NCBI GenBank assembly: GCA_022497145.1
Contig: MU385883.1
Coordinates: forward strand, 62,001 to 126,000
Length of the DNA stretch: 64,000 nt
Source: Rostrohypoxylon terebratum
Lineage: Eukaryota > Ascomycota > Sordariomycetes > Xylariales > Hypoxylaceae
Reading direction: 5' to 3'
The first letter of the stretch is position 1. Every line of letters begins with the position of its first letter. Both the position numbers and the translations under genes were made by a program. This document shows positions 58,082 through 64,000 of the stretch, in pieces. Below the pieces are notes generated by a model, which did not search any database, was not told where the DNA came from, and saw nothing but the letters and a program-made list of their open reading frames with translations.

Positions 58082-59122
58082 CTATGCTGGTACCCACGGC
58101 TCCTTCTTGTCTTGGTTGGCTTCTCGTTCTGCATTTATCACGTCGAGGATCTTTCGCGCGCCGTTGTCTGTCAGCTGCTGAGCTACTTTTATGCCGAATG
58201 CGACGGCTTCCTCGCGTGTCTTGATTTCATCGGTCTGCTCAGCATCAGCAGCTTCAGTACCTTCCACATTGACAACCGTGGCGACCAATTTTAACTTGTT
58301 GTCTTCGACCCATTTTGTTTCAACGCCAATGGGAATACTGCAACCACCCTCCAGTGTTCGCATGACACTTCTCTCCGCTTCGCACGCCAGCATAGCCTTG
58401 TTGTCCTCTAAGGGCTTCAGCAGGTCTAATGTCTTCTGGTCATCCGCACGCGCCTCGATGCCTAGACCACCTTGACCGACAGCGTGCAACATGCCACCGC
58501 CCTCCGTCGTACTCTCCAAGTACTGCGTGATACGGTCCTGTCTCCCCGATCGCAAAAGGCCCGCCGCAGCCAAGATCAGCACCGAGTACTCGCTGTCCTC
58601 GGCATCGAGCTTCTTGACGCGGGTATCGATGTTGCCGCGCATGTCCTTGAACTCGAGGTGCGGGTACCTCCGGCGGATCTGCGCCATGCGTCGCACGCTG
58701 CTCGTGCCCACGACGGCGCCCGCCGGCAGATCCGCCAGCGTCTTGTACTTGTCTTGGAAGGCCTTCTTGACGACGACGACGTCGCGCGGGTCCTCGCGCG
58801 GCGTCACGCACGCGAGCACGAACCCCTCCGGCAGCTGCGTCGGCATGTCCTTCAGCGAATGCACGATGAAGTCGACCTCTCCCAGCTTGAGCTCGGCCTC
58901 CAGCTCGTTCGTCCACAGCCCCTTGCCCCCGAACTTGTACAGCGCCGTGATCTTGTCCTTGTCGGCCGTCGAGTGCATGCCCTTGATCTCGAAGTCGAGC
59001 GACGGGTGCAGCTTGCGCAGAGCGCCGACGACGTAGTCCGCTTGCAGGAGCGCGAGCGCTGACTTGCGAGTGCCGACTCGGAACACGGTCTTGGGGGCGT
59101 CTGACGTCACGGAGGTCGACAT
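58082..59122 (-). CDS. HEM3: porphobilinogen deaminase (hydroxymethylbilane synthase), 346 aa
   Basis: Third enzyme of heme synthesis: joins four porphobilinogens into hydroxymethylbilane in the cytosol. It is a single exon. ATG 59122 (MSTSVTSDAPKTVFRVGTRK) is chosen because the conserved domain begins 12 residues later. The same frame is open upstream to 59431, but that part lacks homology-like sequence. Hallmarks are RVGTRKSALALLQADYV, the active-site region HSLKDMPTQLP with Asp92, SSVRRMAQIRRRYP, the MRGNIDTR loop and the dipyrromethane-cofactor attachment site LEGGCSIPIG with Cys261. Length is in the normal eukaryotic range. The central part is GC-rich, which creates long antisense frames over it that are not genes. 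Confidence 0.96.
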   Translation of the reverse strand: MSTSVTSDAPKTVFRVGTRKSALALLQADYVVGALRKLHPSLDFEIKGMHSTADKDKITALYKFGGKGLWTNELEAELKLGEVDFIVHSLKDMPTQLPEGFVLACVTPREDPRDVVVVKKAFQDKYKTLADLPAGAVVGTSSVRRMAQIRRRYPHLEFKDMRGNIDTRVKKLDAEDSEYSVLILAAAGLLRSGRQDRITQYLESTTEGGGMLHAVGQGGLGIEARADDQKTLDLLKPLEDNKAMLACEAERSVMRTLEGGCSIPIGVETKWVEDNKLKLVATVVNVEGTEAADAEQTDEIKTREEAVAFGIKVAQQLTDNGARKILDVINAEREANQDKKEPWVPA

Positions 59123-59614
59123 TGTGTCTGTGACTGTGACTGTGTACGCGCGACTGCGGGTTGTGTGTTCGTGGTTGCGATCTCGGATGCGCTGGTGAAG
59201 ATAGGCCGGTCTGCGATGGTCAAGTAGAAAAAATTGGTCCTCGTAGGGATTCAATTGGCACGTTTTGCAATCCACAGCCCCGCTCGTATTTATATGCTGT
59301 CGACGTAGGACAAGTTCGATGGTTCCAGTGCATGTAAATTCGAGGTTTTCGCGGGGTCCCAAAGCGACCGGAGTTAGGGGCGATTGATAGAGGGTTGGAG
59401 GGCAGGAGGGGTTCCAATGGAGGGGGATCAACAGCGGGGCAGGGGCAAGTACCTATTCCAGGGCTGTATTGTACCGGATAGGGTCCTGCAGGCTGCAGCT
59501 GAGAAGAGCGAAATTCGGGTCGGCTCCTGCCGTTTGCTTGAATTGTTAGCACTTAGGCCCCCGGCCTCCTATCCATTAGGGCTATTAACTTTACCTCCAG
59601 GGCTACTATTAACT

Positions 59615-59637
59615 CTCAACTCAACTCAACTCAACTC
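59615..59637 (+). repeat. (CTCAA)4 microsatellite
   Basis: Four perfect CTCAA units plus CTC, upstream of HEM3. Confidence 0.9.
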
Positions 59638-60372
59638 TCATAATCTGCCCAAGTTCAGTTCATCAATGAAGTCGCGATCTGGTAAAGAGCTCCAGTATTG
59701 CTGAGCTTTGAAGTTGTCTCGAAGAATTTTCCCGAATCCCTTTTTCTAGGTACATCTCATATCTCCCGTTCAAGGCATCGTCACATGCCTACTATTAGGT
59801 ACCCAGCGTGTGTATGTTTGCTCGAACGCCCGAGCCATACGTGACCGTTCTGCCATTTCAACCATTTCAACCGTCTTGCAGCTCAATTCCCATCTCGATT
59901 TGCACAATAACAAGTTTCAGAACAGCATATATCCCTAGCACAGATCTTACCGTTCTTGCTACACCACAAATTCTTCCCTATTGTACACATCATTGTAAAC
60001 ATCCGACCATGTGTTCTAGTCAGCGCTCGAAGAGCATAGGATGGATGATGCTATGGGGTTAAACATTGATCAGATGCTCTATCCGGATGTGCTGCAAAGC
60101 AAACGAAGTCTACCTCATTATACTCGTGTCCAATGAGTCGCGATATGTTGAGATGTATCTCTATACAGTTAAGTGAGTTTCCACTTCTTTCAACATTCGC
60201 CTCTCATTTCCAGAAAGGGTATCTTGACATATCACGAAGGCGTCCCACCAAGATGTAGCCAGATTTCTAGACGCCTCATTTTCGTTTAACGTCTTTTACT
60301 TATTCCAATTGATGTTACCGGTATTTTTCACGAGCGAGTATCTTGATTCGGACATTCCACGTAAATGGCTCC

Positions 60373-60380
60373 TATATAAG
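60373..60380 (+). promoter_or_regulatory. TATA box of the Cys-rich secreted gene
   Basis: TATATAAG lies 71 bases before the ATG at 60451, a distance expected for a TATA box with a short leader. The start site itself cannot be seen. Confidence 0.55.
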
Positions 60381-60450
60381 GTCACGAATGATGAGGTGCC
60401 CAATCTGACCGAGGAGTGAGCAATAACAACCTCTTATATCTTCCTTGAAT

Positions 60451-60975
60451 ATGAGGGTTTCAGCCTTTCTTTTGAATACCACCCTCCTAGCCAGTTCTGC
60501 GTGGGCTTGGAGGGGCCCAATTCAACGAGCCGAAGTGGGCTCTTCTCCCCAACTTCCTTCTCCGTCGCCCAACGAGCCTCCTTCACCTGGACCTACTCCG
60601 ACTCCCGGCAACCCCGGTCCATCACCTAGCGGCCCTCCAGGTGGCCCGAAATGTGGCAAGGGATACACTTACTGCGGTTACATGCTCACCTCGAGCGGCC
60701 ATAGTATGACTCCTAACCAGAGCATAATTACCACCACTACATTACTGACATAACCAGATTTCGGCTCCGCGGATATTAGCAAAGCTTACTGCAACGGCCT
60801 GCAAGAACTCTGTGCTGATGGCAAGCCAAAGACGGATGTTTCTGAAGCTGTCTTTGTCTGCATGAACGAACAGCCGTCTTCGATAGAGCTCCTGTGTGCT
60901 TGTAGTGGCAAGTGTCGCAACGACGCTGAGACAAACTTCATTGCTCACTGCGACAAGCCTTGCATCAACAATTGA
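60451..60975 (+). CDS. small secreted Cys-rich protein, 156 aa
   Basis: Two exons: 60451-60703 and 60758-60975, joined in phase 1 as SSGH/N/FGSADISKAYC across a 54-base intron. A clear signal peptide covers residues 1-19 (MRVSAFLLNTTLLASSAWA). The mature protein opens with a Pro/Ser/Gly-rich stretch (about 33-66, PSPSPNEPPSPGPTPTPG). A compact domain with ten Cys follows: CGKGYTYCGYM, then KAYCNGLQELC, VFVCMN, LLCACSGKC and AHCDKPC. An even number of Cys suggests five disulfides. The pattern recalls small secreted, effector-like proteins of plant-associated Sordariomycetes; that is an impression, not an assignment. A TATA box stands 71 bases upstream. Confidence 0.82.
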
Positions 60976-62066
60976 GCATACATACCCTGGGTCCAGACAC
61001 GTCGAGAAGACGGAGAGTGGGAGTTGACCTAAACACTCACTTCGTTTTGGGAAGGCTATGTGGTTAATGCGAGCAAATATCAGTAGTAGTTTCATCAATG
61101 TTACAATACCGCTCGTTAGTAACGTGCCATGCCAATTCATACTCATTTTCATAGCGGGGTCTTTCCATACGAATACCACATCACATCACAGTCCTAGCTT
61201 ATTTTCACGCCTTTCATCCCCGCCGACCTGAATAATAGACAATTACCTATTAGTACATCCTTGAGAATGATGGATGGGTTTGAAGCGCTCGGTCCAAGGA
61301 TTATCCCGAATATCCTCACTATGAGGGCTCGTCATCAGCTATGAGATCGGTTGCTTTTTCGATGTATCACATCAACATCCTATTGAAAAGCAGAAAATGT
61401 CTCAACTGGGTAATAAAGCATGGCTCAAATCGGATTAGCCTAATGCTTCCGCCGTCTCGCGGCACAGGAACAGTAAAAGGATTTCTCGTGATCAGACGCT
61501 CAGCCTCTTTAGAGGCGCCCGTCTAGATTTTCTAACGTAATTTCGACCAATCAACGTTAAGACATGCAACCTGCGTCTGCCGATCAACTGAAGATCTAGG
61601 TGTTAATTGATCGTTGTCAGCTCTCAATTCTTCGTGTTTGTGAATGGAGCCTTCGTAAGGCTCACGATATCTGCGCAAACTTCGCTTTCTTGGAGAGTCA
61701 TGGGGGGCTCTGGAAGCGATAAGTAGCGATTCCGTGTTACCGCTATCCCTTTATGGTCTATGGTCTGCGGCCTGGCAACCGGCATTCGCCACGCGAACAC
61801 GCGAGTTATGACTACCTGGAAGAAGGATATAAAGCTGCGGTCGCCCTGCGCCAACAAAGAAATACTAAACCATCCTCATTGAATTAAATCAAAATATTAG
61901 ACTTAATAAGATTTACACGCATGTCAATATAATTAACACACAATTATTATTTAATACATAATACCCCTGATATCGACTCTACATCTACCTACCAATCATA
62001 CCGCATCTTCAACCTTACCAATCTCTATTACTCACCATCTCATCCTCATCTAATAATACATACAAG
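60976..62066. other. spacer between the two small secreted genes
   Basis: No gene seen. A TATAAA at 61828-61833 could serve the next gene with a leader of about 200 bases. The last 180 bases are AT-rich and CT-rich leader-like sequence. Confidence 0.5.
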
Positions 62067-62723
62067 ATGCTCACCTCAATAATAACGGGCCTAACCCTCC
62101 TCGCCCTCACAGGAGCGACCCCGGTCCCGCAAACCCCACAACAGCTCTCGCGAGCCAAGGCCTACCAACTGCAAATCCAACTCCTAGACCCGACCAAGGA
62201 CTTCGACCCCTCGATCGCCGGCTCGTACATCGGCACCATACACGTCGGCGCGGGCCAAAACGTCGCTGTTGCGGGTAGCTCTAATAACACGGGCAGCACG
62301 CCGTTCTACACCAACGGTACGGCTGCGGACGGCTACGTCGACGTGCTGAATGATTTGGGCACGCAGTTCCCGTGGGGCATCAAGGTGCAAAACCAGACTT
62401 CGGATGACGCTACGTACCCCGGGGAGCACGACGTCGAGATCGATGTTGGCAACGGGTCCAACGGGTTGGGGTTGATCACATCCGGCAGCGATGTTAGGTT
62501 GGGCGGGCTCAGCCCGGGTTACTATACCGCGTGCAATCGGTTTAATGGATACGTGAGGGCGAACTTGACTATGATCAAGTACGTGTATGAGGGCGAGACG
62601 CTACCGGATGGGTGCGTGGGCATCAAGTTCGTGCCCCTGTGCGCGGAGTTGAATGACCTGCCGGACGACAGCGAGTGGACGCATGATTTTGTCCAGGAGG
62701 TCGACTGTGTTGTTCCTTCTTAA
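62067..62723 (+). CDS. small secreted glycoprotein of a fungal unknown-function family, 218 aa
   Basis: Single exon. The signal peptide is residues 1 to about 17 (MLTSIITGLTLLALTGA), followed by a Pro/Gln segment. The domain starts AYQLQIQLLDPTKDFDPSIAG, continues YIGTIHVGAGQNVAV and FYTNGTAADGYVD, and ends with GCVGIKFVPLCAELND and a Cys near the C-terminus. Four Cys and five N-glycosylation sequons (NNTG, NGTA, NQTS, NGSN, NLTM) fit a secreted beta-rich protein. I believe this corresponds to the DUF7907-type family, from memory and with moderate confidence. No enzyme motif is seen. Confidence 0.8.
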   Translation: MLTSIITGLTLLALTGATPVPQTPQQLSRAKAYQLQIQLLDPTKDFDPSIAGSYIGTIHVGAGQNVAVAGSSNNTGSTPFYTNGTAADGYVDVLNDLGTQFPWGIKVQNQTSDDATYPGEHDVEIDVGNGSNGLGLITSGSDVRLGGLSPGYYTACNRFNGYVRANLTMIKYVYEGETLPDGCVGIKFVPLCAELNDLPDDSEWTHDFVQEVDCVVPS

Positions 62724-63174
62724 GGGACACGGCTCTGGTATGAGTTTATGAGGCATAAGGGAAACCTCGGCATATGGGTTACGAAGTATTCGACTACTGG
62801 ATTTAATGGTAATAGAAATACATCGAAGAGAGGACATTGGATAGGTGGAAGGGAAGATACGCTTTGCATACTAGGCGTTCGGAAAGCATAGCGACCTGTC
62901 ATGAGCTCATGATATTACCGATATTAATAGATAATACTACTAGACCTAGTAGATAATGTCAACGGCGACGAACACTTGATATCATCTCTACCTATGCGTA
63001 GTTCTACCTAGTTATGGTGCATCTCGCTGGCAGGTAAGGCCATGGAGCTCGGCTTAGACACTATGACAGACAGCGATCAATCGATTGCGTATAGATGTTG
63101 TCTTCATCATTCCCTATGTTGACCTATAATTTTGAAGGCTTATACCGAAAGTCTAGGTAGATTCCAATTGGATA

Positions 63175-63255
63175 GTTACCTACCTAAGTTTGATCTGGCT
63201 TGAGCCCTTTAGAATACCTACTCACCTAGGTACCTAACTACCTAGGTAGTCATAG
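63175..63255 (+). repeat. TAGGTA/TACCTA dispersed motif cluster
   Basis: Several ACCTACCTA and CCTAGGTA words, partly palindromic, in the right flank. Confidence 0.7.
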
Positions 63256-63954
63256 GTTTCTAGGCAATACGCCCAGCCATTACAGGTACTATAATCTTCC
63301 TTGGATAGACGAGAGTTTTGATAACGAAGATACCTATATTCGCTTCTAAACCTTCCAATACCAGACGAAAGACCCGTCCTCACATCTCATCTTCACCCAC
63401 CACCATCGCGAAAAGACTCCACTCGGCAAAAGAGGACCCACGAAGTCACAGATTTTTCAAATATCTTCAGTATACTTCTTTATTTTCCACGGTAAACAAC
63501 CTCGTGAGATATCGTAGGTTTCAAATGTGTGCCTCAGCTGAGAAGCTCAAATATGTTATCTAACCCATATTGATGTTGCCTTAAAATAAACCTTATAACT
63601 TCTGATTGGTGACATGACTTCTCACCGTCAGCATGTACCTAGGATTAGAGCGACCTCGGTTCGGCTTTGAGAAACACCCATACGTAATGTACTTTTTATT
63701 GGATAAGACGCAGCTTACATTGAACTCAAACTAGAGTAGGCTATACGAAGTGTTGTTTTAAGAGTAATGCTGTCGTCAACTATCCCATTTTAGTATAGTT
63801 ATTTAGCCTCATTGATGACGGTAGCGCCAGCATACTATGCAGTGAGGCGGGAACGCGGCAGTACAGGTGGTGATGATGGTGAGCTGTGAATTATTTCTGG
63901 AGGCAGTTTCATCCTCCGTGAGAAACAATGCACTGGCACGGAAAGTTGTGGACA

Positions 63955-63960
63955 TATAAA
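63955..63960 (+). promoter_or_regulatory. possible TATA box for a gene beyond the window
   Basis: TATAAA in GGACATATAAATGAGAG, 40 bases from the window edge. No coding start is visible, so this is only a candidate. Confidence 0.3.
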
Positions 63961-64000
63961 TGAGAGAGACACCGTCCAATTTTCATCCAGATATCACAAC

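Larger units (their letters stand above)
59123..60450. other. spacer between HEM3 and the Cys-rich secreted gene
   Basis: Contains the HEM3 promoter, a (CTCAA)n tract at 59615-59637 and, at the right end, the TATA box of the next gene. No gene is seen. Confidence 0.55.
62724..64000. other. right flank, no complete gene
   Basis: It contains a CCTAGGTACCTAACTACCTAGG-type cluster at about 63175-63255. A TATAAA at 63955-63960 near the window end may belong to a gene starting beyond the window. Frames such as 63318-63563 are not supported. Confidence 0.5.

Noticed and set aside
58440..59062. Long frames on both strands over HEM3
   Set aside because: They overlap the conserved HEM3 frame and are Arg/Ala/Gly-rich, typical shadows in GC-rich coding DNA.
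59123..59431. N-terminal extension of HEM3 in the same open frame
   Set aside because: The added residues are not protein-like, and HEM3 is cytosolic with the conserved domain starting just after ATG 59122.
1..64000. CRISPR array or bacterial operons
   Set aside because: Introns, fungal gene families and long spacers show a eukaryotic nuclear genome; no regularly spaced direct repeats were seen.

Overview
The window looks like nuclear DNA of a filamentous ascomycete, most likely a Sordariomycete. Genes carry short GT-AG introns of about 50-70 bases (238 at most) with CTAAC-type branch sequences, and they lie on both strands with long spacers. The spacers are studded with CCTAGGTAGGTA-type motifs that I associate with Xylariales-like genomes. 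The order is an inference; a fungus is certain. I support 21 protein-coding loci by reading conserved protein families and joining exons by phase. Exon joins are my own reading and have no transcript support.

Layout: 1-5800 holds no recognisable gene. Next come a conserved small protein (5804-6568), Mediator subunit 5 (7833-11210), a secreted sulfatase (11824-13964), the ER membrane protein IRC22 (minus, 14944-15917) and a full-length ABCC transporter (minus, 16867-22026). A gene-poor 4 kb stretch leads to a NACHT-ankyrin STAND (NLR-like) gene (26148-28613). It is followed by a secreted RNase T2 (29876-31129), SEC61 alpha (minus, 31867-33586) and divergent from it the tRNA isopentenyltransferase MOD5 (34421-35887). 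Then come a TauD/gamma-butyrobetaine-hydroxylase-like enzyme (36521-38524), a small gene interrupted by an in-frame amber codon (minus, 38822-39223), a coiled-coil orphan (minus, 39688-40967) and an 8-exon Hsp70-like ATPase (41895-44180). The right part holds CAND1 (46110-50350), a Ser/Glu-rich mitochondrial-type protein (51374-52274), the septation GTPase SPG1/TEM1 (minus, 53731-54895), glycine cleavage H protein (57058-57696), porphobilinogen deaminase HEM3 (minus, 58082-59122) and two small secreted proteins (60451-60975 and 62067-62723).

Functionally this is a mixture, not a biosynthetic cluster. Housekeeping genes (MED5, SEC61, MOD5, CAND1, SPG1, GCV3, HEM3) alternate with accessory ones (NLR-like gene, orphan, Hsp70-like gene, secreted proteins). 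The accessory genes sit next to the longest spacers and are visibly more AT-rich than neighbours such as RNase T2. Several products belong to the secretory route: SEC61 and IRC22 in the ER membrane, and the sulfatase, RNase T2, Cys-rich protein and 218-residue glycoprotein as likely cargo.

The most unusual items are the amber-interrupted gene at 38822-39223, the NLR-like gene with an open -1-frame tail, the AT-rich accessory block at 39.4-46 kb with a divergent orphan/Hsp70-like pair, and the 10-base first coding exon of SEC61. I found no CRISPR array, no convincing transposon and no tRNA or rRNA gene.
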